Positions 47,370 to 63,029 of a DNA stretch of 64,000 nt are shown in pieces. The position numbers and the translations under genes are program-made. How positions within the stretch are numbered: the first letter of the stretch is position 1; each line of letters begins with the position of its first letter. The stretch comes from Plantago ovata (taxonomy: Eukaryota; Streptophyta; Magnoliopsida; Lamiales; Plantaginaceae): assembly GCA_028274465.1 (NCBI GenBank), contig CM051456.1, forward strand, positions 1,675,545 through 1,739,544. Reading direction: 5' to 3'. The notes beneath the pieces are model-generated. The model searched no databases. It saw nothing but the letters and a program-made list of their open reading frames with translations, and was not told the DNA's origin.

Positions 47370-48164
47370 ATGGCAACCTCAACAATGGCCCTTTCCTCCC
47401 CTTCCTTCGCCGGGACGGCGATCAAGCTCTCTCCAGAAGTTACTGGAGCTGGAAGAGTCTCAATGAGGAAGACTGCTGGAAAGCCCAAGCCTGTCTCATC
47501 CAGCAGCCCGTGGTACGGCCCTGACCGTGTCAAGTACTTGGGCCCATTTTCCGGAGAGGCTCCGAGTTACTTGACCGGTGAGTTCCCCGGTGACTACGGC
47601 TGGGACACTGCTGGACTTTCAGCTGACCCAGAGACCTTCGCCAAGAACCGTGAGCTTGAGGTGATCCACTCCAGGTGGGCCATGCTTGGAGCCCTCGGAT
47701 GCGTCTTCCCCGAGCTCTTGGCACGTAACGGTGTCAAGTTCGGCGAGGCTGTTTGGTTCAAGGCCGGATCACAGATCTTCAGCGAAGGTGGTTTGGACTA
47801 CCTGGGAAACCCAAGCTTGGTCCATGCTCAGAGCATCTTGGCAATCTGGGCTTGCCAGGTTATCTTGATGGGAGCCGTTGAGGGCTACCGTATTGCTGGT
47901 GGTCCACTCGGAGAGGTGGTTGACCCACTCTACCCCGGCGGGAGCTTTGACCCTTTAGGCCTTGCTGAAGACCCAGAAGCTTTCGCTGAGCTTAAGGTCA
48001 AGGAGTTGAAGAACGGGAGACTTGCTATGTTCTCCATGTTCGGCTTCTTCGTTCAGGCTATTGTCACTGGAAAAGGCCCGATCGAAAACCTAGCAGACCA
48101 CCTTGCTGACCCTGTTAACAACAACGCATGGTCATACGCCACAAACTTCGTCCCCGGAAAGTGA
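47370..48164 (+). CDS. LHCB1: Light-harvesting chlorophyll a/b-binding protein, LHCII type I
   Basis: Intronless, 264 residues, from ATG 47370 (CATCCAATGGCAACC context). Its mature protein is nearly identical to the minus-strand neighbour; differences cluster in the transit peptide and mature N-terminus ([40 protein letters not shown]). Same three membrane helices and ligand residues, WYGPDR trimer motif, and end [11 protein letters not shown]. The near-identity of the mature parts despite diverged flanks suggests gene conversion or strong purifying selection. Expected role: PSII antenna in the thylakoid membrane, light-induced and mesophyll-specific, as for the family. Confidence 0.97.
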   Translation: MATSTMALSSPSFAGTAIKLSPEVTGAGRVSMRKTAGKPKPVSSSSPWYGPDRVKYLGPFSGEAPSYLTGEFPGDYGWDTAGLSADPETFAKNRELEVIHSRWAMLGALGCVFPELLARNGVKFGEAVWFKAGSQIFSEGGLDYLGNPSLVHAQSILAIWACQVILMGAVEGYRIAGGPLGEVVDPLYPGGSFDPLGLAEDPEAFAELKVKELKNGRLAMFSMFGFFVQAIVTGKGPIENLADHLADPVNNNAWSYATNFVPGK

Positions 48165-48694
48165 AGAAGCTAGATAAATCAAGAGTCTGCTATATTAGAT
48201 TTTCATTTTTTTGGTGCAGATGTAAAATTGATGTGAATTATTGGGAACATAATGTGAATTTTGCGAGCTTAAATGGTTGGTGAATGTTTCTGATTTCTCA
48301 CTACTTCATTTAATATGTGATACTCGTAACCAAGTAAAACAGACCTTATCACCATGATCATATCAGTAACTGACTGGAGCTAAAAGAAGTTTTAATGGCT
48401 TCTTGACTGAAATGACATTTGGAATTGTAGATAAGCAGATCTTCTAAAACTTGACTACTTGAGTAAGTACCATAGATAAAGAGACATTGTTCCTTAATGC
48501 ACTTTAGAGTTAATACATAAACAACATTTAAGCTGCCATGATTAAAACAAAGTTATGAGATCATTCTGTTCAAGTAAAAGTAGTTCAAATGCCAAAATGA
48601 CCAAAACAAAGTTATGATTTTGCCTTTTTACCAGGAAGCTGCGAAAGCGGAGAATCCAGCACCAAACGTAGCAAAAAGAAGTCATGGATGTTGG
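48165..48694. other. LHCB 3' flank and spacer
   Basis: The first about 130 bp (TTTTTTGGTGCAGATGT, TATTGGGAACATAATGTGAA) match the 3' flank of the third LHCB at 63825, giving a shared 3' UTR. Nothing else is recognised before the SUMO-like gene. Confidence 0.5.
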
Positions 48695-51600
48695 TTAGTC
48701 ATAGTGGGACCTAAATGCGTGTATCACATCACCATCCTTCATTTCCAGCTGCAGAGGATAAAATATATATAGACTTTCTTAAGCATTGCTATAAAATAAG
48801 AAAGTAGAAATGGAGACTGGGGCTGCAAAGTAACCTTATCTGCGGTGTGATCCATGTCGATTGTTCTACAGTCGTGAAAGAAGGATAAATCCCAGGCGTC
48901 GAACTTTTGACAAAAATTATCCATGAGAAGGCCCAGCCGCGTTTTTCTCTTGATGATGTACCTCACAGGTGGCAAAAAATCCTGCAAAGCCAAAATACAA
49001 TCAACAAGTGAACCTTGTTTATTTTTAGATTTACTTGATCCAGTTACAGAATCCACAATTTCAGACAAGAACGAAAACCAGTGAGAGTCATGAAAAACAA
49101 TAATAAGCAGACAAAGAACATGCCGGTTACTAAAAGGAAACATAACCGAAAATAAGGGAAAATGAAAGTGAACTAGCTAGTTTTCAGAAAATAATATGAT
49201 TACCAAAACGATTTCGATTTTTATTCTTTGTGAACTGTCTGGAGTCATGGGCTCACTGTCTGGAGTCGTGGGCTCTCTAGATTCCTGGTTCACCGAGCAG
49301 GAATCCACCGCCAGAGATTGCTCAGGGTTGGTATTCCTATGCGAATGCGTTGTTTCCTGGGATCCTCGGATATCCTTCATTTCTTTACGGACTTGTGCAA
49401 TTTCCTCTTTAGCCTCTAATAGCCCCTTCTTAACATTTGCAAGCTCCAAACTCAGACGGGAATGGTTTCTGGAAAGAGAAGGTATTCTAGCATTAGCCAG
49501 CCGAAGCCTTCTGTTTTCCATGCGCATTCGTTTAATCATAACGTCCCTCTCTGCAACCTTCTTCTCAGTCCTTATATTTGCCTCCTTTAGGGCTGCGTTC
49601 TTGGCTGTTACTTCTTCAATGTACTTCTTCGCATCCTCAATAGCTTTCGGGAAGGAGGCATTCAGCAATGGCATAGCCTAAATTTTTCAGGAAGATATCA
49701 GTTAGCATGGTGATCTGAAAGGACGACAGATAACAAACGTTACAAACCAACTGAAATTATAAATACGTGTGAAACTAGGAGTATTTCTCTCCTCCAATTC
49801 ATCCGAAGTGTAGCTACGAGAAACCTCATTGTCGTGTGGGAGAAGCAAACTCTCATGCTCCTGCACCACAACTGGATGCAGGGGACTCGAGCCTTCTAGC
49901 ATGCTCGATGACAACCTAATTCTCTTAGATTGCTTTATCGGCCAACAGAACGCATATATCTCATCACCGTCCTTCATTTCCAACTGGAATCGAAAACAAA
50001 CAAATTTAACATAACCAATAACCTCATTGCATTTAAGGATCAATCAATATCAACAAACAATGGGAAAGAGAGTTTGAGTAACCTCATCTGGAGTTTGCTC
50101 TCCACTAAGAGAACGACCACCAGACCCGAAAACAGTACCACTCAAATCCAAAGATTTACGGTCACATTAAGCATCCATGAGTTTCTGTAGTTGCATATTT
50201 CTCTTCATCGTGAAAAACATTCTGCCTTCATCCTGCAACAAGGTATCACCGTATCAGATTAGAAGCCTCATTCAAGTAATTATTTCCCTCTAACATTCTA
50301 TGGGTATAAAATTTTAAGCAAATAATCAGAAGCCAAACGATTCTGGAGAACAGAGATGGTATAAAGCATGTGTAAACGCCACTTCTGGCCAGTTACAAAA
50401 ATGAGCAGAAAAACAGTCATGTCTATATTTTGGCATTCAACTACTCAACATGAACACTCTGCGAGAAAACGAAGTTGGATTTCAGATTTTGGTGCAAATG
50501 TACGTTCAGTCACTCTCAACATACAATTTAAGAAATAACTGCATACAACTGAGAATCATGAAGAGCCAAAAAGCAGTGGGATCAACAATATTGGGTTATA
50601 CTTCAGTATATAATAACACAGGTAAATTTGATTGACATCTCCAAACCAATGGTATATCAACAAAAACAGCTCAATTTCGGATAGAATCAGTGAAATTCAT
50701 CTCTTACTTGCAACAACTCTACTAGACCACCTTATGATCACAGTGTAGTATGCAATTATTTTTTCTACACTATTTTCTTTTTCTTTCTTTGAGTGAGCTA
50801 ATTATCACATACTTTTCTTTCTTACTTTATTTTCTTTTTCTTGTTTTTTTTCTTGTACGACAAATAAATTTTACTAATAATCGAAACCGGTACAAGATGA
50901 GAGTGCAAGCGTAATACACTCTACAATTACAACAAGGTCAGAACCTTTGAAAACCACAACAAAAACTATACTCTAGTAATACCACCAAAGTTTGTTTATC
51001 CATACTTTAATCCCAGAAACACAGTGTATTAAGAATCAATAATCAATATGAACAGTGGCAACGAAGCAAGTACAGACAAGCAAATGATGTCCACCATGCA
51101 ACAAAGGTATCATATTACAAGCCCACTCTCAAGTAAATATTGCCCTCTAAATACTACTCTATCAGATATAAAATTTTAAGCAAATAATCAGAAAACAAAC
51201 GACTCTTGAGAACTGAGATGGATATGAAGTGCAGAGTAGGGTATCCTATCCTTTATCGATCGATATATTAAAATACAAAGATTTTGGTGGTTGATATTTC
51301 CACTGCCAACTGCAGCTTCAGGAGAATACAAAGCACATGTAAACATTTTTTTTTTCTTGGAACGGAGAATTTATCCTACTCTACTTCTACTCGTCACATG
51401 TAAATTTTATTCTGATCAGTTACACAATTGAGCATTAAGAAAAAGTGATGTGTGGCAGATGAAAACAAAGTTGAATTACAGATTTTGGTGTGAATGTATG
51501 TTCAATCACTCAACATGAACACAGCAGTACAAGATTTCGACGTCACACATTCAATAAAAATCTCTTCCTGACTCCTGAGTTCCTGTACAATTCAAGAAAA

Positions 51601-52075
51601 AACTACGAGTACAAAGTAGTTGGATCTAAGTGTCGAAAATATTGGCTTATACTACTAGTATAATATCATAGGTAAATTTGACATCTCTAATCCAATGAGA
51701 TGTACAAAAAAAAAAAAGAGCTCGATTTGGGATAAAATGATGACAATGTAGTACTCAGTATGCAATTATTGTTTTGTTTCTTTTCTTTTTTTTTTTTTTT
51801 TTTCCTATTATTTTTCAGTGAACTAATAATAATCACATAGTAGTACTGGAAAATGAAAATCCCGGAAATGCAGCTTATTAATTAAGAATCAATAATCTAT
51901 GTAAAAACAAAGACAATAGAAGCAACAACACCACATAGTAAATAGATAGACCCCAAAAAAAGGGAAGGAAATCCCTAAAATGAGAGGTTTCATTTCGTGT
52001 TAATATAGAGAGACAGAGAGACAAACAGACCTGGAATCCTTTGATTTTGAGATTGATTTCATCCGATATGCTCAT
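48695..52075 (-). CDS. SUMO-like / coiled-coil / SUMO-like gene, one in-frame stop
   Basis: Six phase-0 exons on the minus strand: 52075-52031, 50232-50083, 49983-49744, 49677-49204, 48981-48835, 48748-48695 (369 codons plus stop). Exons 1-3 spell a SUMO fold: ISDEINLKIKGFQ, DEGRMFFTMKRNMQLQKLMD, CDRKSLDL, GEQTPDE, LEMKDGDEIYAF. A Ser/Asp-rich linker and a long heptad-rich segment follow (AIEDAKKYIEEVTAKNAALK, RLSLELANVKKGLLEAKEEI). Exons 5-6 spell a second SUMO-like domain (VRYIIKRKTRLGLLMDNFCQ ... TADK, LEMKDGDVIHAF). Neither domain ends in Gly-Gly, so both are fixed SUMO-like domains, not conjugable tags. Codon 37 is TAA (50169-50167) where SUMO has the Tyr of AYCDR. Either a pseudogene or an allele. 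Confidence 0.7.
50246..51850. repeat. Duplicated intron 1 sequence of the SUMO-like gene
   Basis: About 50246-50765 and about 51109-51775 align (GGTATCA..., TTTTAAGCAAATAATCAGAA, CAGATTTTGGTG, CAACATGAACAC, AGTATGCAATTATT). A third copy is at 62100-62650. Confidence 0.75.
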
Positions 52076-53320
52076 CTTCTTCTTCTTATCTGCTGCTTGC
52101 TTTGCTTGTCAGTTCGAATTTTGATGGTCGCTCTACTCTCCTGAGTGAAGTTTTTCGCCATTATTACAAGAACAAGACAATCAATAGTCAAAATGGGGTT
52201 TGTTTGACTCTGACTCTCTTATTTTAGGTCTTTTATTTAAAAGGGCCGAGGGTGTAATAGTAAAATCAGAAAAATAAGGGTACCGTACCGTTCAATTTAC
52301 GGGGGCGTGTTGTGTGGGTTTTGGTTGGACCCATCTTCCCGCCCCGCCCGACTTCTCTGATTCAATTTTTGTCAGTTTTCGGTCAGCTTTACCATTGATT
52401 TAGTCAGTCCCCTTCCATTTTCAACAGCAAATCATGGCTTCTACCTAGCGTGCGTACCATTTATGGGCAAGTTACTTGTATTTTTTTCCTTGTTAGGTCT
52501 CTCTTTCAATTTATTTAAACTTATCTTATCTGAACTGAATTTATCCAAACTGAACTTAACTAATTTGTATTAAACTGAACTTATTTGAAATATAAATTTT
52601 AACTAAGTAAAAAATATAAATTGAATTTAATTTATTTGAACTGAACTAAACTTAATAAATCTAAACTGAACTTATCTGAACTCAACTGAACTTAATAAAA
52701 TTGAAATTAAGGTGAAACGAATCGAGACTGAAATTTTAATAGTTGGTTGTCAATTTTTAAGTTGTACACATGAATATTAACCTACTCCCATAGTCCTGTC
52801 ATTATAAAAATACAAGATAAATAATGTTATGTCAACCACGCGCAGTCCCATATTCGAAATACAAACGTGGGTTATGGTTGAAGATGAACAAGAGCATAGT
52901 TCAGGCATATTTGTTCGAGCAGATAAAATGTACTCATCTATTTTTTTTTAGATTCTATATGTTTGCTTTTCGATTGAAGTTTTAGAAGATTTGTATAATA
53001 AGTGTAGTGTGTCGGATACCCTCCTCGGATGATCGGATTGTGGATGAGGAATAAGGAATCGTCATACAGATCACAACTCTGATTTAGAAGAATTTCGTTG
53101 TAAAAGATTCGACATATACATCAAAAGGCACGTAATCTGGTCAAATCCTCAATCAAGATTTAATTATATTAATTTTTGCTAACACGACAATGATTTTTGA
53201 GTCGTACTGTAATTCTAAGTAGTACTTTTTCGTATTAATTATTTACAAATTTCAAATAGCCTAGCTAACTTGTATTCTAATTAGTGACATATCAAACGTA
53301 GTGATGTGCAGCATGATTGC
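52076..53320. other. Upstream region of SUMO-like gene and spacer
   Basis: Promoter side of the SUMO-like gene, then a degenerate array of TTATCTGAACTGAAC-like words at about 52515-52700, a plant dispersed low-complexity repeat. No gene seen. Confidence 0.5.
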
Positions 53321-53704
53321 TTGATGGCAGGGACAAAGCCAAGATTTGAGATTGACCCGTTTAGTCATTAGACACCATCGTTTATATATTTCGAATGAAG
53401 GAGAATTTTTTTTTTATATATGTAATGATACATTGAATGACTTTTTTTATATGTCATTTTTATCACATGGTTACCAAATTGATATGAAAATTATATATAA
53501 TTTAATCAATATACAAATCTTTTATTATACTCAAAATAAAATAATAATGATTTATTGGACTAGGTTGGACAAGTTTATTGGATTGTATATAAATTGCCCA
53601 TGTACTAAATATAGGCCATAATAATTTGTAATTTAACAAAAAAAGAATGATTTTGGGATTCTTACGCAGCACGGGGCGAGGCTAGCTTCGCCCCTGCTTG
53701 ATTG
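53321..53704. mobile_element. hAT-like MITE
   Basis: Element 53329-53696 (368 bp) with terminal inverted repeats CAGGGACAAAGCCA and its imperfect complement ...GCTTCGCCCCTG, flanked by 8-bp duplications CTTGATGG and CTTGATTG (one mismatch). AT-rich and non-coding inside. Ends of the CAGGGGCGAAGCC kind are common in plant hAT MITEs. Confidence 0.75.
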
Positions 53705-54571
53705 ATAAGTTAGGTGAAAACATAATAGTTTTGTACGAATAACAAGAGTTGGCGGGAAAGTATGTTACAAATGAATGGATCGATGAGATTGAAATTAAAC
53801 TGGAATTTGGATGGGCGAGATTATGTTCCAACGGCTTTGCTATTAACATCATAAGCATAACAGACTCCGAGCTGGATCACCATTGATCAGTTTTGGATTG
53901 ATGTACGTGGCTCGTTGGTTAGATGTTTAAACAGCTAAATTAATTAGTTGTAATCATATTATCATTATCAGGCCTACAATAAGTTGCAAAAGCTTTTACA
54001 AACGTTCCATAGTTTCAACGCAAGATAATTTTTTTTTTTTTAAACGGCTAAAAAATTTTATTGATACCTCGAGTATAAGAAATACTCGTGAAATTACAAC
54101 CACACAAATCACAACGGGTAATACATCAAAACCAGCCGACTTCTAACAAAGTCACAACGCAATGCACCATTGATCAATAAGTATTTACAAATTACTTGAC
54201 AGTGATGCAAAACAATTAAAGACTGGTGGTTAAGCAAACACTGTCGTGGTCTTATTTTTAAAAGAAGAGCAGGCTGCCCAAATTGCAATTAGTCAATCAT
54301 TAACTTCAGATCTCTAACTTATTACTAGTGTATAATGTATCTTTCCTATATGGAAATGTCTGTACCAGACAAGAAGAATGAATCATCCATTACCCAACTA
54401 AACATGCAAACAGACTGTCATTGAAAGCAGCAGGTTAATTCTTTCTAGTTTCTACCTACTATAGTCTAGTGTATAGCAGTCAATACCAAGTTCATCATCT
54501 TCCTTTCACATAATATTCACTCCAACTCTGAAAATACACTCTTTTCCTTTTCTTCTCCACACAAATCAGAC
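53705..54571. other. Spacer before the NLR
   Basis: About 54030-54175 (TTTTATTGATACCTCGAGTA, ATACTCGTGAAATTACAA) looks like a dispersed repeat end but no boundaries are visible. CTTTCACATAATATTC near 54505 may belong to the NLR promoter. Confidence 0.35.
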
Positions 54572-56960
54572 ATGGCCTTTTGCTTGGGAACCCTTGTTGA
54601 ACTTCTTGATCAAATCCTTCACCCGAATCAACACCATCAAAATTGGGTTCTTGATATCGAAAAGATACCCCAAATCCATTCCCTCTTTCAAAAAGCCTAT
54701 TTCTTGAGAGATTTTCTTGCCAACTCTACACCAGCTACCCAGGCTAGAATAGAGACTTTCGAGGATTTAGTCCGAGATGCTGCTGAAAAGGCTGAGGACA
54801 TGCTTGAATCCTACCTTAAAGCTCATGTTCTATTGAATCAGAGCTTTTTGACTTCCCCACCAGACTTGAGTGAAGTTATTCAAGTTTTTGAATCTGCAAC
54901 CTCTGAGATCGATGATGGAGATCGCCAATGACGGAGGGCAATCGGGAAACATACATGTTCCATAAAGGAGTAATAATGATTTGACTTCCAATGATGTGGT
55001 GGTTGGGGTGGACAAATGTTTGATGGAACTCAGAGATCGGATCATTTCATTATCTCCTACCCGCGAAATCATCCCCATAGTAGGAATGGGGGGAATCGGT
55101 AAGACTACTCTGGCCCGTAAACTTTACAGTGAGTATTCTTCTGGTCAACGCTCTGATATATGTTTATGGGTGACTATATCACAAGAATATGATCAACGAC
55201 GTGTTCTTCTTAGCCTTCTAAATTTAGATGGCCGTACAAATGACGAAAAAATTGAAGAACTGAAAGTCAATTTGCACAAAAAGCTATATTCTAGAAGATA
55301 TTTGATTGTATTGGATGATGTGTAGAGTTCTAGGGTGCTGGATGATATTCTTATGTTTGCTCCAAATAGCAATAACAGAAGCAGGATCATTTTGACCACG
55401 AGGGAGAAAAATGTAGCTGATTATGTTGGCTCCAGGAGACATGAAATGCAACTGCTCAATAAGGAAGATAGTTGGGAGCTGTTCGGAAAATTTGCGGATG
55501 CTGGGGAAAAATGTCTGGATGAATTAGCAGAAATAGCCCAAGAAATTGTAAGAAAATGTGGAGGGCTACCTCTTGCACTTCAAGTCATAGGGGGTTCATG
55601 TCGCAAGCTGAGAGGACGAAAGAATGTTGGGAGAAAGTTGTGGGCGACATAAGTTCATATATCGTGAAAGAAGACAATCAATTCTCGGGGATATTTTCTT
55701 GGAGCTATGCTAACTTACCACATTATTTGAAGCCTTGTTTGCTTTACATAGTTTACATAGGTGCTTTCCCCGAAGATCATGAAATTGAAGCCTCCAGACT
55801 AATAGGTGCTTTCTGAACCCAATAGAGAAAGAGAGCCTAGAAGAAGTTGCAGAGACATACCTAAATGTCCTCATTGACAGAAATCTTATTTTTGTACGTG
55901 AGCGGACATTTAGCAGGAGGGTCGAATCATATGGCATACACGATCTTTTGAGCGATTTATGCATGAGGAAGGCCGAAGAGAAGAGGTTCATTTTCGTGAA
56001 AAACCTAGAAGCATACGAAGATGCATTATGCAAGCGCCGTGTTTGTATTTCTCATGTTGATTATGAACGCATTAGTGATTTGGAGTTGGAGCTAATGACT
56101 CGTTCATTTCAAATCATTGGTGGTTATGGAAAGAGGTGTCCGTTACCTAATATTGGGTTTGATTTATCGTTGCTATGTGTGTTAGACGTGTATGCTTTGG
56201 CATTGTATCGGTTCCCGAAGGAGATATCCAAATTAGTTAAGTTGAAATATCTTGGTTTGCGTTGTTGTTGGTGTGACTGTGAATCACCATCGAGTATAGC
56301 CGTGGTTCAAAATCTACAAACCATCATCTTTGAAATCTGGCGCGCACGGAACTTTGTAGAGGGAATATCTCATCTAAAGCAACTACGACACCTGGAGTCC
56401 TCCAACGCTTATCCAATTGAATGGGCCCCACATCCAGGGAAGTTGTTCACTCTTGCAGAAACTCTACAGACCCTATCTTGGGTATCTGTTGGAATAGTTA
56501 AGCAATTGATTGGAAAACCATCGAAATCAGGTTTAGCAAAAATCTCAATCCCATTTTCCCACAAACCCTAAGAGAGTTGACCATCCATGGTCTCATCGAG
56601 GAGGTACCCATGAGCAGAATTGGTGCCGTTCCAAATCTCCAACTTTATGGATTTATCTTTGGAACTCCATGGGAATGGGAGCCAACTGAAGGTGAGTTCT
56701 GCAACCTACAATATATGTGGCTCCACTCGTCAAATTTCAAGGATTGGATAGCGGATGAAACCCACTTCCCTCAACTTAAGCACCTGGGTATTAAAGATTG
56801 TTTTAGTCTGAAGGAAGGAGATTCCTGTTGAATTTGGGGGAATTGAGACCCTTGAAATAATCGAATTGAATGCCGCTTGGCAAGGAGAAACGTGACTTTG
56901 GCAACGAAAGTTTTCAACTTCTCATCGACGGCGATGAATTCAGTTACATTTTGTATTTGA
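54572..56960 (+). pseudogene. CC-NBS-LRR (R1-like NLR) pseudogene
   Basis: Order of a coiled-coil NLR: N-terminal R1-type region MAFCLGTLVELLDQILHP to DAAEKAEDMLESYLKAH (ends at a TGA, 54929), P-loop GMGGIGKTTLA (about 55085), kinase-2 LIVLDDV followed by TAG (55323) where Trp is expected, RNBS-B SRIILTTREKNVA, GLPLAL (about 55565), RNBS-D CLLYIVYIGAFPEDHEI, then LRRs (FPKEISKLVKLKYLGLR, ISHLKQLRHLE, FPQLKHLGIKDC). There are at least two premature stops, and frame changes before the P-loop, after GLPLAL, near 55815, near 56570 and near 56825. No introns help. A clear decayed immune receptor. Confidence 0.85.
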
Positions 56961-59005
56961 TTCTTACAGATATATTTGAGGAAGTTGAGGTTGATGATGA
57001 TGGTGTGGAATCTACATGAGGCCGGAGCAATGTCAGTAAGTTTCTTACAGATATATTTTTCACCTTCATAGCTCAACAGACAACATACCCTTTTCATTCC
57101 AGCCCAGATTATATTAATTCCGAATTGGTACTAAATCAAATTAAGCATTTTTCTGATTAGAAATTCTACCCCAAGCACAAAAACATATGGACACAACGTT
57201 GAAATGATTCTCTTTAGAAATTCCCAAATTGCAGCAGCACCTCACGAACAAAGTCCCATTCCATATATTCGTATGCTTTGCAAAGATCCACTTTTATCAT
57301 ACTACAGCGACGTGACGTGATACATGTGTTTCATTCAATATCTCTTTGCAAGCTCTTAAGCCAAGAAAATATTTTGAGTATGAAACGTCCAGGGAATGCT
57401 GTTTGTTATTCACTCACCAAACCAGTAATATTCCACTCAACCAACCTATTAGTTATAAGTGCCTCGGTGATGAGCTTGTATATCGAACCACAAGCTATAG
57501 GCCGGTTCCCCTTAAGAGACATTGCTTGCTTGCATGCGATGTTTTTAGAATCAGAGTCACCACAATTCTGTACATTTTTTATTTACCATTTTGAGTATCT
57601 TTCCTGTTTAAACAAGTTCTGTAACAAGAATAATTTTCCATGAATTTATAAAACAACAATGCATTAAAAAGGTGAAGCATTCTCATATATATATATATGT
57701 GGATGTGCACTCGTGTTCTTTGAAAGCCATGGGCATGCCTCAAGGAATATCTAGATTTTAAAATTTTAGCTCGTCTCTCTCTACTTTGTGGCATGTGCTT
57801 ATCTGTAATTCCCTTCCATACGTTCAGACTCGAATTGACACGCATGGTTTGCTATTAGTTGTTATTATCTGTTGGGAATAAATATTTATGTTCAAGTGAG
57901 GATCATGTTTACCCTATTCCAATTTTTGTGTACAATCAATTTCCTAAAGCCACTGACTAGAAAACTTAGTTTTGTCTCCTGGAACAAAATTGTCTGCTTT
58001 TGTTTTAGCAGTGCATCGTGAATATTGACTTGGTTAAATCAACTTTGGAAAAGTTGAATATACCACAGCTAGAAGCTTGTACTTACACCATACCTGGTGT
58101 ATTTTCCATCCTTGTAAGTTGTATCCTCATATGGACCTTTAATTCTAACAGTGCGTTGAAAACCGTGGTGATTATTAGACGCATTTCCTGTATTAGTTTT
58201 GACACCATGTATCAGTACTAGTAAGGGAGCTAGAATGATCAGAAGATTCAAGGCTTAGAGCTTCACCCTCTGGCGATCCGTAATTGAGATGCCAATCTGA
58301 GTTGGCTAAAACTTGGTCTATATTTTAGTAGTAGATAATCTAATCATGATGATTGCAGCAGGTATATTTCCTTCTTGCTGCAATTGTAAGCCCTCTGCAT
58401 TCTATGTGAGGTACCAGGAACTTATGAACTGGGCAAGTTGCATCCTCAATTTAGAACTAACATGGAACTAGTCCTCCTGCTTGTGGGTTTCAATACAAAA
58501 GTTGCATGAATATTATACTGTCATCTCACGTTCCTTGCATTTTGTACTACGCACCTTGAAGTCTTGAACTAAATACACAATTATTTCATATTTCTTTGTC
58601 TTGTCGTGAAGACATCATTTAACATTGTTTTACTGATTTGCTTGGTTTCTATGCAGCACTTCAAGGAGAGTTAGTCATATGACATTTCAAGAAGCAGTGT
58701 CATGAAATACATGCAAAATTAAGGTCCTGGAATTTGATTACTGCAGCAGCCTATATTGAAGTATGTAACTATAGAAATTCATTCCCATACCAAACTTGTT
58801 TCTGTACGTACTTCTGCAACTCTGTAACCATTCATACTTATTTGAGTCCTATAATGTTTGTTCAACTATTACTGTATTTTATTTTCGATTTATTAAAGAC
58901 ATATAGTTTGTTGAATTCTTGTGATTTTCAAGTTTATAAATGAAGCACAGGTTCTTTTGGCTTGTTTATTGGTTATCTTTCAAAACTCAGAATCAGATTC
59001 TGTAT
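56961..59005. other. Spacer, no gene recognised
   Basis: AT-rich DNA with a short (AT)n run near 57687-57702. Small ORFs show no family likeness. Confidence 0.45.
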
Positions 59006-59247
59006 TGCATAACAAATTTAACTTAACAATAACCTCATTGCATTTAAGGATCAATCAATATCAACAAAGAAGTTGAGTAACCTCATCTGGAGTTTGCTCC
59101 CCACTAAGAGAACGACGACCACCAGACCCAAAAACAGTGCCACAAAAATCCAAAGATTTACGGTCACCGTGAGCATCCATGAGTTTCTGTAGTTGCCTAT
59201 TTCTCTTCATAATGAAAAACATTTCACTTTCATCGTGCAACAAGGTA
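59006..59247 (-). pseudogene. Duplicated exon 2 of the SUMO-like gene
   Basis: Matches 50010-50240. The minus strand reads SEMFFIMKRNRQLQKLMDAH, GDRKSLDF and SLSGEQTPDE, then GT. At the codon that is TAA in the gene at 48.7-52.1 kb this copy has CAC (His), and it carries one extra Arg codon (GGRRSLSG). No other exon is found here, so it is a fragment. Confidence 0.75.
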
Positions 59248-62099
<2,852 letters not shown>

Positions 62100-62650
62100 A
62101 GGTATCATATTATATGAGCCTCCTTCAAGTAAATATTTCTCTCGAACTAAAATATTTTAAGCAAATAATCAGAAGCCAAACGACTCTTGAGAATTCAGAG
62201 ATGGATATAAAGTGCAGAGTAGCTTATCCTATCCTTTTTTGACCGGTATATGAAAATACAAAGATTTTGGTGCTTAATACTGGCCAGTTACATAAATGAG
62301 CAGAAGAAAGTCATGTCTAGGAGATGAATTACAGATTTTGGTGTGAATGTGAATGTACGTTCAATTACTCAACATGAACACAGCAGTATAAGATTTAGAC
62401 ATCACGGATTCAATAGAAGTCTCTTCCTGTACAGTTCAAGAAACAACTCCTACAAAGTAGTGGGAAATCGGTCATAGGTAAATTCAAGAATATTGGCTTA
62501 TACTAGTATTGACAACATAGGTAAATTGGACATCTCCAAAGCAATGATTGATAAACCAAGCAACACAGCTCGATTGATTTCGTATAAAATGAGTTAAATT
62601 CAGCTCTTGCTTACAACTCAACTGGACCACTTTATGATGACAATGTAGTA
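62100..62650. repeat. Third copy of SUMO-like intron 1 sequence
   Basis: Aligns best with 51109-51775 (GACTCTTGAGAA, GATGGATATAAAGTGCAGAG, CACAGCAGTA, ATATTGGCTTATACTA). Continues the duplicated locus beyond the 2.85-kb insertion. Confidence 0.75.
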
Positions 62651-62878
62651 CTCTCCTCGCAATGTAGTATCTTAAGAAAAGCAGATAAACATAAGAAATG
62701 ATGAAATGGTTATCAACCATCTACTTGGCAAACTCCCATTGGCTACAAGAAAACAGTCATACCTTGACCATGCAATGGATTTTCTCAATACATAAAACAT
62801 ATCCAAGTATCCAACTATGATTTCTTATGATAACCCTGGCCAGATGGACATGCCACCTCAATTCACATCTGCCATTCT

Positions 62879-62944
62879 CCAATGGAAATACATCTCTAGT
62901 TCTTCCAGATAAGCAAACACTCTATAGCCCAACTCATATAAATA
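62879..62944 (+). promoter_or_regulatory. CCAAT, GATAAG and TATA boxes of the third LHCB1
   Basis: CCAAT 62879-62883, GATAAG 62908-62913 in TTCCAGATAAGCAAA, TATAAATA 62937-62944; same spacing logic as the gene at 47370. Confidence 0.8.
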
Positions 62945-63029
62945 CCAGAATGTGCAGACACTGAAACTCAACCCACAAACACATTTACATTTACATAAAC
63001 AACAGTTCTTCCTCTTTTATCTTACAGCA

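Noticed and set aside
49196-49681. 161-codon open frame on the + strand
   Set aside because: Antisense shadow of the coiled-coil exon of the SUMO-like gene; its hydrophobic composition is the usual mirror of Lys/Glu-rich codons.
62952-63029. N-terminal extension of the third LHCB
   Set aside because: The open frame begins at a GTG; no upstream ATG in frame, and the family start [10 protein letters not shown] lies at 63030.
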